Below, piece by piece: positions 1 to 12,115 of a DNA stretch of 64,000 nucleotides; within the stretch, counting starts at the first letter, position 1; each line of letters opens with the position of its first letter. Location of the stretch: the NCBI GenBank assembly GCA_036768485.1, contig JAVLUZ010000352.1, positions 1-64,000 on the forward strand, given 5' to 3'. The position numbers were made by a program, and so were the translations under genes. Below the pieces are notes generated by a model, which did no database searches, was not told where the DNA came from, and saw only the letters and a program-made list of their open reading frames with translations. Origin of the DNA: Mermis nigrescens. Lineage: Eukaryota; Nematoda; Enoplea; Mermithida; Mermithidae.

Positions 1-3000
1 ACTGGTTTTTTCCTACTCCAGAAGAATAGTAGGTAAATACTTTTATTGCACGACCTATATTTTACTTCAGGGGTACCTAGTTGCTAATATTCCTGATCTA
101 ATGAAATGTATAAAAAACACAATGAATCGGCTGAGTCAGATTATTATGAAGTTTCAACTCAGCCTCATCAGCTCCTCAGTTTTTGCCTTTTTTGAGTTCT
201 TTTAGTCCCTTGGTTTCTAGTATATTTTTATTCATTATTTTATTTATTTTGGCTCATTTAACGATATTGGTAGGGTATGTGTCCACATATGTGAACAGTG
301 CCATACCAGTGCGCGCAACTTGGAGTTCCAAATAATCACTGCTGTTGGTGCTGTTGTTGTTGTTGCTGTGGTGCTACTGAATGCCCCTTGATTCAAAAGA
401 AGTTGTGCTGCTGAGCAAATCGAGTCGCTTATTCATTAGTAGATAAGCTATAGCAGCACAGAATCAAAAAATATCGGTATCACCAGCCATGACATTATCG
501 GCAAAGTGGACAACTTTTTACCAAAATATTATTTAATTTTAATTTTTGGACTTTGAACGTGTTTTGTTACCCATTTGGCACTGTTTTTATTACATTGTTT
601 ACGCCCAAGTTTCAACAGTCTCAGGTGCTTAGGAGAAGACAATAGCGATGGCACAAACCTTATTGTTTAATCATGCTACGTAATTTTTTTGACTTTTCAC
701 ATATTTAATAAATAATTTTCATGACCACATGTCGACGCATACCTTACCATTATCTTAACTAACTGCTTCAAAAGCATTTAGTGGTACTTAGTCAAAGTTA
801 ACTGAACTTAAAACTTTACTAACTTTACGTAGCACAGAAGATATATCTTGCTAGTTTTGCTAGTTTTTTGCTCCCCAGAATGACAACTGACGCCCCCTCC
901 CGCCAAAATGGCTGCCGTACCCCCAGAATTGTCAAATTTTGTAAAAATTGTAAGAAAGTGTGCCTTTTTAAGCACTTTCAGCCTATTTTCGGCACAAATA
1001 TATACATTTTTGACTGTATTTTGTTCAATTTATTCGATTTTTCAAAAAATTTTTTTTTAAATTTATCATGTTTTTATCTTCTAGAAAGAACGAAGATTGT
1101 CCGAAACGTCAGAAAGACTGTGTTTTGGCGTGTACCAATCGTTTCTCAGCCCGAAAAAGACCCTAACCCATCCCCTCCCGATTACCATGCTATGCATGTG
1201 TGACAGAAAACCATGGCATTTTATCTTCTTTACATCAGGCTCGTACCTATTGGCCTCAAACGTCGTGAAAAAGAAAAAAATAGGTATTTAACCTATTTTC
1301 AGAGTCCGATTCGTTATGATTTAAATTGCTGTAAAAGGAGCAATACGAGTAAAACTAACAGTGAAGCAGACAGAAATCATGCGACGTTAGATAGGTAGCA
1401 GACATGCACGTGGGTAAGTGAAGTATACTTAACCAGTGGGTAGCAACCAATTTCTAGGGATTTGGCTGGAAAACAACTCACAACAATCACAAAAAATATC
1501 CCTAAAATTCCACATTGATCAGGGTCTGCTGTAGAGTCAGATTCTGGAGGTTAAACACCCTTTACCCATGTATGATTTAGACCTAAATGAAAAAGTGGGA
1601 AGTTTTTCTAAGAAAAATAATAAAGTAAAGGCCAAAAAAGGAAGCAAATCGAACATTTTCTTTAAAATTGATTGGAATCAACGAAAACATTTGATTAAGG
1701 ATTTTCCGCTGTTTCTAGCATAGATATATATACAGTTTTTCGAGGCCATTTTGGCTTGAGAAACACTTCTACTGAACTCCTCACAGGTCTGTGAAAGTTG
1801 TTTTTCGATATCAATCTGAACCAAAAAGGATCTAAATCGGAAAATCGCACTGAATAAGAATACGTACATACTTGTGTTATGCAACGATTGAATCTTAGTA
1901 GATAGACCCTGATTAAAAAACAAAATTTATTAGACCTGAAGAAATTAAATTTCCCTAATTTTTTCCTTTTTGCATAGCATTTGATGCCAGTACAAAAGAG
2001 CCTGCCTGATGTAAAGAAGATTAAATGCCCGCCGCTATAGCGCATTCTGGTTATTTTTTATTTTTAAAAATTTTCGAAGAAAACACCAGGCTTGATAAGT
2101 ATACGTCTGTTCATTCAAGTGATGTGCGTACCAATCCAGGAGGCTTAAGAGACTTTAAACTTCTAATGAAATATTCATGATTTGTTGATGTTTGGTGCAT
2201 TCCTTTTCCTATAACACCGGTTCACTTTAACGTTAGGCAGCAAATTTAAATTTGTCTGAAAGAGCTAGAAATTCTAATCCTAAATATTTTTAATATTGTA
2301 TATTTCTTATGGTTCTGCCTCCCAAACAAAGGGAAAATTTCTGATAGGGAATTTAATTTTCTTTCTAATGATGTAAAAAAATTGAAAAATAAAATGCCAT
2401 ATTTTTTAACTTTGAGCTATAAGAAAAGCAATTTGACCTCATCGGATTACTGTGTGTAAAGCGATCGAACGTAGCGAGCGGTCATATATAATGCATTGCT
2501 ACATCATGCACAAATTTTCTGCCTACATAACAAAAAGAATTAATTAAATCGGTCAAGAATATGTGGAGAAAAACGGATTGTTCTGGGGGCATGCCCAATT
2601 GTCACTTTCGCCTTACTGTAATCTATATTAAGCCATATCTCTCTAGTAAGACGACAACACGCAAAAATATTTTACACAGATTAATAACTCATACATGTAT
2701 GCCTTTGTGTAAAGTCTGGTCGAAATCTGAGACATGTCATTGAAACGAAGTGTCTGATTCTTATCTGCAGTGGCTGTTAATCAATTTTTCAATTGTTAGA
2801 AATTGACCAGGTTTCCAATGCCAAATTTTTCAAAAAGCTTGGCTCATACGCTTCTTTCCAGTATTTTTGAAAATGTCTACTTGCATAACGTCAGTTTTTA
2901 GTTGCGCATTGAATCGATTTAACTAATTACACCGAAATATTGCTTGTTCGATTTTGACGACGAGTTATTGACGCTCAAATGTATTTGAAACCAGAACTCA

Positions 3001-3095
3001 TTATGCCGTTCAGCTTGCATTGCTGTTTGCAGGTCCAAGGTCGTGGATATTTATTCCTTTCCGACATACTTGCTCTACTATTGTCTGTTACATTC

Positions 3096-3179
3096 CAAAT
3101 GGCCCATTTTATCTAAATTCTTATTACTGTATTAGTTCAAATGGCCCATTTTATCTAAATTCTTATTACTGTATTAGTT
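3096..3179. repeat. 42-bp tandem duplication
   Basis: Two adjacent identical 42-bp copies (3096-3137 and 3138-3179), each containing AAATGGCCCATTTTATC. Complete identity suggests a recent duplication or an assembly artefact. Confidence 0.9.
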
Positions 3180-3692
3180 CTTCACTGTACAGACGGCTTC
3201 TTCAGTTACGCTCTTGTAGCAGCTGGCTGCTTCAAACTTGTTTTATTGCTGTTTGGAGCGTTTTGCTTAAAACGGAGCGCATCTAACAAAGTGCTGCAAC
3301 AACCTAGACCGTAAGATATTCTGCTACTGTAATAAATCCTTAAGTGGATGGGCCGTTCGGAATGGAACAGACTGAATATATTTTACGGTTTACGACTTTT
3401 TCACGCGTCTTTCGAAAACGATGTAACATTTTATCAGTGTTGCCAACCGTTAGTTTTTTTCTCGAAACGTGAGTTTTCTAGGCTTCGAGTTTTTTTTGAG
3501 TTGCCATTTTTTGTGAGTATTTTAGATTTTTTTCTGAAATTGAGATTTTTTTACTGAAAGTGATTTTTTGTTCTATGTAATTTTAGATGCTTTTCAACCA
3601 AAAAAAACACCTAAAAACGGCCAAAAACGGACTTTTTTCCCAACATTTGAGGACTCGATAGTTATACTTCAGCGCCGAGTTAGGTAGTAATA

Positions 3693-3698
3693 TTTATT
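3693..3698 (-). promoter_or_regulatory. Possible serpin polyadenylation signal
   Basis: AATAAA on the minus strand about 210 bases past the serpin stop. The hexamer is common by chance in AT-rich DNA, so this is weak. Confidence 0.2.
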
Positions 3699-3908
3699 TG
3701 CACTGTTTGTAGTTGCCTGCCTACCTAAATCGATATTCGAGTTGCCAAATGCTAGATAAATGCAGAAATCCCTGCTTCGTTGTTTAAAAAATTGATTAAA
3801 TTTTTTCTGGATATTAAAACTTTTGACTGGCATTTTTTAGATATTTTGTAAGTTTTAATTTTTTTAGTTTTTCACAGATGAGGGTTGGCAACACTACATT
3901 TTATACAT

Positions 3909-4061
3909 CTAAAACAATGTCGTAACTCGACCGTAGAATAATAAATTGCGATTTGACTTGTCAATAATAGCGACAACGAATGGATGATTGAAATTCACTT
4001 CCAATCGTACGAGATTCAGACCTTCGTCACTCGGGCATAATCGAGCCGTTCCTTCATGCAC
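3909..4061 (-). CDS. Serpin exon 5: reactive loop and C-terminus
   Basis: 50 codons plus TAG at 3911-3909. It starts VHEGTARLCPSDEGLNLV: the conserved EGT of the hinge is present, but R, L, C and P follow where inhibitory serpins carry small residues. The loop between EGT and FNHPF is 18 residues, close to usual. The acceptor is TTTGAG, a weaker site chosen because it keeps phase 0 and the HKSVFE-VHEGT alignment. Confidence 0.88.
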   Translation of the reverse strand: MHEGTARLCPSDEGLNLVRLEVNFNHPFVVAIIDKSNRNLLFYGRVTTLF

Positions 4062-7000
4062 CTCAAATTTCAAATCGCTAAAATTGAAGATTAAGCCTAA
4101 TTCAAGTCGTCCAAAAGATTTGAAAGACCTCAATTCAAGCAGTGGCGATGACATAACTCTAAATCATCAGAAACGAGTGAATAATCGACATTATGTCATA
4201 CTAAGTAAGGAAAATTAGGTGTCTAAAATTTTTTCACATGCTGTCCCTTTCATTTAACTTTGAGGCTTTTAAACAGATTAAACTGAATGCAAAAGTACTT
4301 TGAATAAATTGTGTTCTTTAATTTTTGAAATTTATGTTATATTTAAATTTAAGTTTAAAATTACCAAGTATATATCAGACTGTCATTATCTAATAATGAA
4401 AAAACGATACATCAAATGTTGACTAAGTACCAGTGTTTTTGTGTACAAGCTCCATTTGTACAAGTACAAGGATGGTCCACAGAAGTCTGTATATTTTGTA
4501 CATGCAGATTTTTTTATGCTGCAATATAGTACAGTAGCGATTTCAGTGTGGTAAAACAGGTTTTTTACCTTTGGTAGTGTATTTTAGCTAATTTTTGGGT
4601 TTCTGACGCCAAAATTTACTATAAATAAAAAAAATTCGACATTTTTCCATTTTAAATGCAAATTCTGCTATTATAAAGATATATAGGATAGACAATCACT
4701 CATTTCAGCGCGAAGCGCCGAAATTTTTCTGGGAATTTTACACTTTTTCACAATTTTTGTCTTCCAGAAAATCTCTGTACATGTACTAAGATGGTCCCGA
4801 AAAGTCTTTGTACGTCGGAAAAAATCTCAGCCGAATACAAAAAATGTGTTATGTACTACGATAGCTATAAGCTGCGCAAAAGTGGCGTAGTAAAATCTCT
4901 GAATTTTGCAAAAAAATATAATTTTTAAATGAAAAATCAAGAATAATTTATTGCTTTTACCCACAGATAATTTGTTAGCTAATGTAATTATAATAGCTGA
5001 AAATTTAGGATCGTTGGCTGTTAGTCATACAACCAAACTTAGGCAGAGTCCTGATTCTTGGGTGTGGTGCTGGATCCAAAGATTATCAATGGTCAAAAAA
5101 AGGGACGAAAAATGGTGTAAGGATCGACTTTCCTTATCAAGCCGCTGACATACCCCTCAGAATTCAGTTTTTGAAATTTTCCGTTCTTTTCGCAATTTTA
5201 CGATGCTTGTGGGTAGTACTTGATTAGAAACGTTAAAAAATGGTGTTTTTTTCGTCATAACACCAGTTTTAAGACCATTTTTTGACCTTTAAAAAATCTT
5301 GCGACCCCCTTTAGAATTTTGGTGCTGCCCAACTATTACCTGATCCTGGGGGCCCGCGTTAGGCCAAACAATTTTAATGAAATCTAGATGTGTTCGGAAA
5401 ATTCGTGAAAGGGCAAAAGACTTAGCTTTCGGCGTTTTTCATCTAGCTCTATTCATTAGGCATCAAAAATCGCAAAAAAAATCTTAAAAATTCAATTCTG
5501 AAGTCTTCTTTCATCTCCTGTGCACCATTTACACGAAGAAAGCTACTTTCCAGAAAAGACGCTAACGATTTACCTCAAAAACACTTTTATGAAGTGCATT
5601 CGAAATGTGCATTTCACTCCTGCTGTTGATTCTTGAAAAATTGGCGAATCCGTCCGCGAACATCGTCGTTGTACCCATTTGAAGGAAAGCCGACCTTACA
5701 TCATATGGTTCAAAGTCGAGACGAAATTTTGGCAATGTAACCTAAAATTAGAGTGGAATCCAGAAGTAACTCATTAAGTTTTTTTTGACTAATAGTGAAT
5801 GAATTATAGTGCTAAAGATATTCTCCAGGTATTCAAGCTCAACTTGAACTCGTAATAATCTACGATTCTGTTATGCTTATTCCTTACCTTTCAGAATTCT
5901 GCTTGAAACTTATATAGGCTATGAACATTCTAGGCTCTACATAGTTTCTAGATATGTTTTTGATTCGATTAATGTTAAGACACTTCCTTCCTTAGAAGTG
6001 CAGCACGCTTCGAAAGTGAACATGCGGAGTTACTTATTTTACCCAAAACTTGAATATTCGTTTTATAGCACATTCTGTCAGTAACTATCGATGTTTTTGA
6101 AAAATTTGAGCGCTTTGTTATTTATATTCAATTTTAACAAAGAAGGCAATTCGTGTTTATTTGAAAACGTTGATTGTTGCAGTAAACAGCGTAGATAATC
6201 ATTTTAACATACGAGATGTGCTACCTACATGAAATTCTATTGGTCGCAAGCATAGGGTGCACAGCATGGTCGATCGGATGAGGGTGGCTGTCAGCCGGCC
6301 TAGTGGGAGTGTCGAAAATTGAGCTTTTTTGAGCTGCTTGTAAAATTACATAAAAAACTGGTATTAGCGCAAAAATATTGTTAAAAGTACGTTATTACAC
6401 AGTTTCTGGTCAATTTAAAGCACTTTTATGAAATTTTTAATTTTTATCCATTTTTGGTCTTCATTTTGCCTCATTTGCCGCTGGAAATTTCCCACTTTTT
6501 TATTCTGGAGATCTGGACCTTCGAATCCCCACATGCATTCCATAGGTGGGCAGCACCAAAATTCTAAGGTAAATGCAAGATTTTTCGAAGATCAAAAAAT
6601 GGTCTTAAAAATGGTGGTATCGAGAAAAAACACAATTTTTCAACGTTTCTTATCGAGCATTCTTGAATTCTTAAATTGACTCAAAATAGAAAAATAAAAT
6701 ATCTGGTCTAATATTGTCTCCTGCCCCACCTAAAAATTGACTTATGCATTTTTCAATGCATACACATACATCGTCTTACCTCCCTTAGTTTTAATCTTGT
6801 ACCTGTTAATAGCATTTTCACAGAATTGTAGAAACAGGAATTAAAGTCGAAATAAGAAATAAACATCGAGAGTGTGAAAAAACTATCAAAGTAGGCCACA
6901 AAAATGACGAAAAAGTCTTAGGGTGCCTCGTTCGCGCTAACATCGCGTACAGTGATACATGTTACAACCTAAAACTTTGGTAGGGGGTCTCTGGCCAGTT

Positions 7001-10000
7001 CTAGGGAGATGAGGCTGAATGGCCACTAAATTTCGGCCAAAAACGCCAAAAAAGAGTCAAAAATCGCAAATGTTTCCAAAAACTGGGGGTTAAAAATTTT
7101 TTGACTTTAGGGGATTTGGAAGAAGACCAACTTTGGATCGGGTTATCCACCTATCCCCTGTTACATGTCTGAATACAGTACTCGCCTTATAAAATGCACC
7201 AGTACTTCTCAGTGCCAATCGGTAGTCCAAAAAACGCATCCTGTTAGTATACAGTTACGGTAAGATTAAATTTAAGAAGTAAGCCGAGTTTTTCTTGCAT
7301 CAGTCTGAAATATTTTGACGCAGCTGATTCTATGCTATATTACAGTAATATTAGAATAAAAGGATATATTTTTAGGGGTACTGATAGGAACTGAGGAGTG
7401 CTGGTGCACTTTGTAAGACAAGTTCATCTCTATTTTTAATTTTCCAAATTTCATAATCTAAACATTTTCTACTCAAACCTAGTCTAGTCTAATTACCGTA
7501 ATCAAACGGGCGTTATCCATGCTGTTTTTTAGCACTTCCGCAAGGTGCTGCTCCTCGAGTAATTTATATTCCAAATCCATGATTTCGAATTTTCTTTTCG
7601 GCATTATGAAATAGGCGACAAGCTGCCTCCTCAGTCCGTAGGGCAACCCCACAGCGACGGCATGTCGGGTTTCAGAATAAAACAGCCGGGCGCAAGTTTG
7701 CGTCATGGCCTGTAAACGTGAACAAATTCATTGTTTCGATTTTTTTAGGAATAAGCTGCTATAATTTGACGCTGAGTAATTCATCTTTTCGTGCTAGTAT
7801 CGAAATCGGACAAAAATTTTGATGAAAAAATATAGAGGATCGGAATCATACGACAATTCTGATGATGCGGGCAAAATACGCTTTACGGCATTGTCAGCAT
7901 GAACATAATCATAAACATAAAAACGTAAGCACAGATACAAATATAAACCTAAAAACATATAGCATAAAAACATAAACAAAATATAAAGACAAACATAACT
8001 ACGGCTAGATGCAGGGCCGTAGTCAGGATTTCTGGACCAGGGAGTTAGTACAGTTTGAAGTATACGGCAACTCAAGCTCAACTTGCTAAATTTAGTTTTT
8101 CGGCTTTTATAGTCAATCAAAACTTGCTTAAAGCGGTTTGATTATTGAAGGGGTAACATTTATCTAAACATGATTTATGCCGTGCGGCCGCACCCCGTTG
8201 GATACGAGCACGAGAAGGTGTAGTTGGAAGCATTTATGCTTAAAATGTCCGATCTGGGTGTCTGCGGGGTCAGCTAGGCTAAGAGGGGTCTAAAATTGAG
8301 CATTTTTGAGGCTAAATGACATTGAAAACTAATTAAGCGCTAAACTAACGGTAGACCAACGTTATTGGGAAGCTACTGATCTATTTAAAGCGCTTTTGGA
8401 GAAAATTTTTAATTTTCATTAATTTTTGACCTTTTATTTTGCCACATTTATATTTTCATCCATTTTTATTCCATTCTGGGTGTTTAGACCAGACAAGCAC
8501 GTGGGGGAGGTAGGGGAACCCTTAAAGTGGAAAAATGAAAAATTTTCTCGGGAAAAAAATTTTCTGGGGAAAACGAGGCAAAATGGAAGTAAAAGTTGGA
8601 TTAAAATTGAAAATTTTTTCTAAAAATGCTTTAAATTGACCGTAAACTGCGTAATAACGTAGTTAACCCAGTTTTAGCGCTGATACCAATTTTTCAGATC
8701 ATTTCGACGCCACAAAAAAAGCTCAATTTTTTCGAGAGAACAGGCGCACTTTAACAGGAATGGCCGTGCGACGACTAGGATAGAAGAGTCGCTGTTCAGT
8801 GTTTTTGGCGTCGAATCCGTACGTAAAATTGCCCTCCAACGACGCCACGCTGGCCGCGACCATGGCCGATTTGGCCGTCAAGTCGTCCCTGCCGAAAAAA
8901 TTCCGAATTCGACCGAAAGTGCGTTCCAACAGCCACCGGTTCAACTGCGATCGGCTGAAATCGGCTTTGTGGACGAAATCCATCGGATCGACCGTCGTTT
9001 TGAACACCTCGGACACCAGGGCGTTGCTGTCCCGGCGCGGCAGCTCATTTTTGGCCCACGAGCGTTGATAGGCCATTTTGTTCAGGCTGACCAACTCCAC
9101 GTTGCCCCCCGCGTTTATCCGCCGCACCGATTTGGCGTATTTTGAGAAAACGTCGTAAATTTCTTGCTCTTGCCAGCCGACGAAAATCTGCAAAGTTATC
9201 GATAAATTTGAACCGAACTGAAATATTTTTTGTTAATACACGACAATTACGAAGAATGCAAAAGAACAATGAAAAAGTATAGTCAGTCAATAAAGTAAAA
9301 ACGTAGATAAGTCAGAATCACACCTGGACGTGGGGTATGCACCCCCAGAAGGCCGAATACATCCCAGAAACCAAAATAACCCCTCAGAATTCAATTTTTG
9401 AATTTTTTTATATTTTTTTGCAATTTTTCATGTGCTCATTGAGAAACGTTTAAAAATTGTGTTTTTTCGCCATACCACCATTTTTAGGACCATTTTCGAC
9501 GCATTCCTCTAGAATTTTGGGGCTGCTCACGTATGGTCACAATAATGACGATTTTTTATGCTTGCCCGCTAATAAATTCAAATATGTAAGTCGAGGTAAA
9601 TTAATCTGGATTTAAATATATATATTCAAGGTAGAGGAAGAAATGGCAAAATTAGGTAAGTTAGTCATCATAGAGATATAATATAAATAAAGACGAATTT
9701 TAGAAAATCAGAGCCAAGAGGAGGGGCAACTAGCTTAAAACGATTTGTGCAACAAGTGGTATTCTCATTGAGCGCAAAAAATCGGTTATGGAAAGACAAG
9801 ACTTTTGACTACTTATTTGATACATCATACATACAAAATATGCAGACGACGAAATTCTAATCGAAACAGGTTAAGTTTTTTAGGGCGTTTGTTGCATAAG
9901 AGAGGGCTATTATATCCAACTATGTATTTAGAATTGAAATTTGAAAAAACAAGTATAAAAAATAAGGGAAAAGGCGTTGCAATCATCAGAGCAAAACATG

Positions 10001-12115
10001 GACCTTTGGGTATGGACATGCATGCGAGTGTTTGGGGAACTTTTCGCCCCCTCAAAAGGAGAATATGCAAAATTTTCTAAGCGAGACATACGTAATTAAG
10101 GCCAAAACTAGCTCAGGAAAGCTATTTGGTTGACCTTCTCGACACCGGTCTGACGCCTTCTAATCTATGCTGTCCAACTGTGTTTGAGGGGATCAAACAG
10201 GATTAAGAGAGAGTTAGAGAGCTTTATAGCTAGAATAGCCCTAAAAAGTTGTTGAACTGTGTATAAACCACAATCTACCTCGATCGAACGCTTCTGGTCG
10301 ATTTAATGCACTCACGTAAAATGTTTGATTTTTGTCCCTTTTCATGACATTTATTTTCCTAATTTCTCCACAGAAAATTATTTTCCTTGCCTTTGGAAGT
10401 GAGACCTTAAGTCCTGCCAAAAAAATTTTTATGTCTTATGAAGAGTTTTGTCTACGTGCTCTTTGATCTCCGTTCGTCCACATTCGATAGTATTTTTATT
10501 TATGTTGATTCCCATTGTTTCGAAAGTTAATTTTCTAGATTAAGTGTCACCGACAAGTTTTAAAACTTACGGACTGACTTTTCGACGGAGATATTTACCT
10601 CAGTAGATCAGCTGTATTTATATTCAGCCTTCTTTCTTAGATTTTACATTATAATCATCTGGAAGCAAGCTTGACAGAAGTTATTGTTCTGGTAATACTG
10701 AAAAGGATATAAAACGCCGAAATCTATAAAACAATTCCGAATTTTATTGTTTTCTTATTGAATTATTCAAAAAAATTGTTATCGAACAAAAAAAATTTTT
10801 TTGCTGCAAATTTACCTTTGGGAAACAACTTAAATTGCCGCCTTAGCACGATGATTGATTAGTCGATCTACTTGATCAATATAGTGTCTTTCTTTTGATA
10901 CATCTCATCGCAATTGAATTTCATAATTTCATAGTAACTTTTTATTCCAAATTTGTCAGAATTTCAATTTTATTATGAATGATTTCGTTACGTGTATTAC
11001 GCAATTGCTGTTATGATTCCTTATCGTAAATTTCTAAGCGATGAGCTGCCGAGAAAAATGCATCCCCATACTGAAGGAAATCTTGGACCTCATTAATATA
11101 AAAATAATAGTGGTTTGCTTTGCAGAATTTAAAACTAACAAAATTTAATTTCGGATTTGTGAAAATAAAGAAATTTTTCTGATTTAATCGCTTTTATCAT
11201 AGTACTAATGATCACACACGGGCGTGGGAGTTCTGGACCAGACATGCGCGTGGGGGTTTTGAGGGTGTAGACTCCCAAAATAATAAAATTGAAAATTTTT
11301 TGGGGAAAATGTGGCAAAATGAAGGCCAAAAGCGGATGAAGATTAGGAATTTTCTTTAAAAGTGCTTCAAATTTACAGGAAACGGTCTAATACATTAGTT
11401 TTAAAGCTGTTTTAGCGCTTGTATCAGTTTTTGAGGTCACTTTGGCTTAAAAAAGCTCAGTTTTTGACCTCCCTAAGACCGGCTGACCCCACCCATCCGG
11501 ATCGTTCCTACTGTGCATCTTTGATTTGGAACACACACTGGCTCGGTGCCCATTGAGTCTGGACCCCCAGGATCTCGAAGACCCCAAAATCGATAGGCCC
11601 CTTTTTAGTGCTATTGTTGGCGGTTTGGGCACCGTCGGACCCCCAGAATTTCGTGGCTGTCATGTATGGTTTGAATCCCTCACAGAATCCAGCGGACCCC
11701 CCAGAATTGATAGACACCCATACTTCAACCTTCGGTGATATTTTTGGCAATTTAGCCCCATCGGACCCTCAGGATTCGATTGCTGCATGTATGCTGGTCA
11801 GTGAGTAAAAAATCAGACTTGTTCGTTGATCTCTTTCTTAGTCTGTCCATCGGTGACTGCGTACACCAAACCGTACAAAGATGATAACGTCGTGGGCGAG
11901 ATCAATAAATTTTGATTCGGTTGCCGGACTCCACTCGCGAATCCAAATGCAACTCGATGCAATATCGACGAAAATGATCTTTTTTTCCGAAAATCAAATG
12001 TTGGAGAAGACGACGTTGATTCTTCTTCATCTTCGTTATCACTCTGGGCCCTCGAAATATACGCTAAAAAGAATAAGAGGACAAATATCGAGTAAAATTC
12101 GAACTGATGGCGCAT
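3909..12115 (-). CDS. Secreted serpin, five exons, 422 codons
   Basis: Complete serpin-fold protein. Joined exons are 12115-11819, 9187-8750, 7709-7497, 5741-5574 and 4061-3909, and all four introns are phase 0. The ATG at 12115 opens a hydrophobic signal peptide (IFVLLFFLAYISRAQS) followed by an acidic linker. Serpin landmarks appear in order: NLLISPTTLSSLYGLV in exon 1; LNRWLLERTFGRIRNFF and the strand leading to FYP in exon 2; VGLPY and YFIMPK in exon 3; VTLPKF and SNALHKSVFE in exon 4; and the family signature VNFNHPFVVAI plus LLFYGRVTTLF in exon 5. Length is normal for a secreted serpin. Family members usually trap serine or cysteine proteases through the reactive loop. Here, after the conserved EGT, the hinge continues A-R-L-C-P rather than a run of small residues, so inhibitory activity is doubtful. 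The fold is certain; the function is inferred. Confidence 0.92.
4430..4870 (+). repeat. Family D dispersed repeat, copy 1
   Basis: Resembles 23335-24090: GTACAAG-rich stretches around GGATGGTCC, the line TTTGGTAGTGTATTTTAGCT, and the hairpin core GCGCGAAGCGC at 4708-4718. No open frame. Confidence 0.7.
5150..5341 (+). repeat. Family A dispersed repeat
   Basis: Partial copy. Family A runs from a G-rich CACGTGGGCGTGGGGG edge, through CAGAATTCAATTTTTGAA and AGAAACGTTGAAAAATGGTG, to TTTGGTGCTGCCCACC. Full copies are about 240-280 bp. Confidence 0.75.
5574..5741 (-). CDS. Serpin exon 4
   Basis: 56 codons, too short to show as a long open frame. Acceptor ATTTTAG and donor GTAAAT are both in phase 0. 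It begins VTLPKFRLDF and ends NALHKSVFE, matching the strand 6A, helix F and pre-hinge segment of serpins. It fills exactly the gap between exons 3 and 5. Confidence 0.88.
6245..6535 (-). repeat. Family B dispersed repeat
   Basis: Reverse copy. Family B contains AAAATGAGGCAAAATGAAGG, AACGCTATTTTAGCGCTTAT, TTTTTGAGGTCATTTTGGC and GGCCATGCTGTGCACCTAT. Full copies are about 250-310 bp. Confidence 0.7.
6546..6670 (-). repeat. Family A dispersed repeat, partial
   Basis: Reverse-oriented part of family A from the GCAGCACCAAAATTCT end through TTTTTCAACGTTTCTTATCG. Confidence 0.7.
6955..7175 (+). repeat. Family G dispersed repeat, copy 1
   Basis: Same layout as 40495-40715: opens near CTCTGGCCAGTTCTAGGGAG, contains AAAAATCGCAAATGTTTCC, and ends CCTGTTACATGTCTG. 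Only two copies noticed in the window. Confidence 0.6.
7497..7709 (-). CDS. Serpin exon 3
   Basis: 71 codons, AMTQTCARLF to NARLIT. The acceptor is GTTTACAG and the donor GTAATT, both phase 0. It contains the conserved VGLPYGLRRQLVAYFIMPK strand pair. Confidence 0.88.
7710..8749. other. Serpin intron 2
   Basis: Contains an AACATAAA-rich low-complexity patch (about 7900-8000), a GGGCCGTAGTCAGGATTT motif at about 8014 of the kind seen at transposon ends, and the inverted family B pair at 8225-8725. Confidence 0.7.
8225..8725. repeat. Inverted pair of family B repeats
   Basis: A reverse copy (about 8225-8490) and a forward copy (about 8490-8725) meet at ACCAGACAAGCACGTGGG. Both outer ends carry AAAATTGAGC or its complement, so the whole forms a large imperfect palindrome. 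This suggests family B may be one half of a bigger foldback-type element. Confidence 0.65.
8750..9187 (-). CDS. Serpin exon 2: central sheet
   Basis: 146 codons, starting IFVGWQEQ after a TTTGCAG acceptor and ending IPVK before a GTGCGC donor. The IPVK-AMTQ join to exon 3 aligns with the usual VPV.MM.Q serpin segment, which fixes this donor over an upstream GTTAAA. The usual LVNAIYFKG is replaced by a divergent AASVASLEGNFT with a potential N-glycosylation site. Base composition is clearly more GC-rich than the flanking introns. Confidence 0.88.
9322..9540 (+). repeat. Family A dispersed repeat
   Basis: Nearly full copy beginning GGACGTGGGGTATGCACCCC and ending GGGGCTGCTCACG. Confidence 0.75.
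11205..11515 (+). repeat. Family B dispersed repeat
   Basis: Forward copy from GACCAGACATGCGCGTGGGG to the GGCTGACCCC end. A family C segment follows shortly after. Confidence 0.7.
11625..11795 (+). repeat. Family C dispersed repeat
   Basis: Marked by CCCCCAGAATT blocks separated by GATATTTTTGGCAATTT. Similar segments lie near 30840-31000, 56505-56600, 61060-61200 and 63375-63460. Confidence 0.6.
11819..12115 (-). CDS. Serpin exon 1: signal peptide and N-terminal helices
   Basis: 99 codons. I chose the ATG at 12115 over a longer TTG-initiated frame because it places the hydrophobic signal core directly after the start. The exon ends NEQ before a GTCTGA donor, phase 0. ILHRVAFGF and the NLLISPTT helix-B motif are visible. 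Confidence 0.85.

Larger units (their letters stand above)
1..3908. other. Intergenic, no gene recognised
   Basis: AT-rich sequence with only short open frames of biased composition and no recognisable domain on either strand. It holds a 42-bp direct duplication at 3096-3179 and a possible AATAAA for the serpin at 3693-3698. I see no RNA gene here. Confidence 0.5.
4062..5573. other. Serpin intron 4
   Basis: Contains a family D copy (about 4430-4870) and a family A copy (about 5150-5341). No other coding signal seen. Confidence 0.75.
5742..7496. other. Serpin intron 3
   Basis: Holds a reverse family B copy (about 6245-6535), a reverse family A copy (about 6546-6670) and a family G copy (about 6955-7175). 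The B and A copies nearly abut, a pairing also seen at 26400-26915. Confidence 0.75.
9188..11818. other. Serpin intron 1
   Basis: Family A at about 9322-9540, family B at about 11205-11515 and family C at about 11625-11795. The stretch 9541-11200 shows nothing recognisable; a 91-codon frame at 9805-10080 matches no family I know and is probably spurious. Confidence 0.7.

Noticed and set aside
868..1398. Overlapping plus-strand frames of 61-111 codons
   Set aside because: Biased composition, no domain, no splice support.
8799..9068. Plus-strand 89-codon frame
   Set aside because: Antisense shadow of serpin exon 2.
9805..10080. 91-codon plus-strand frame and its antisense partner
   Set aside because: No family resemblance and it lies in a serpin intron; left as unsupported.
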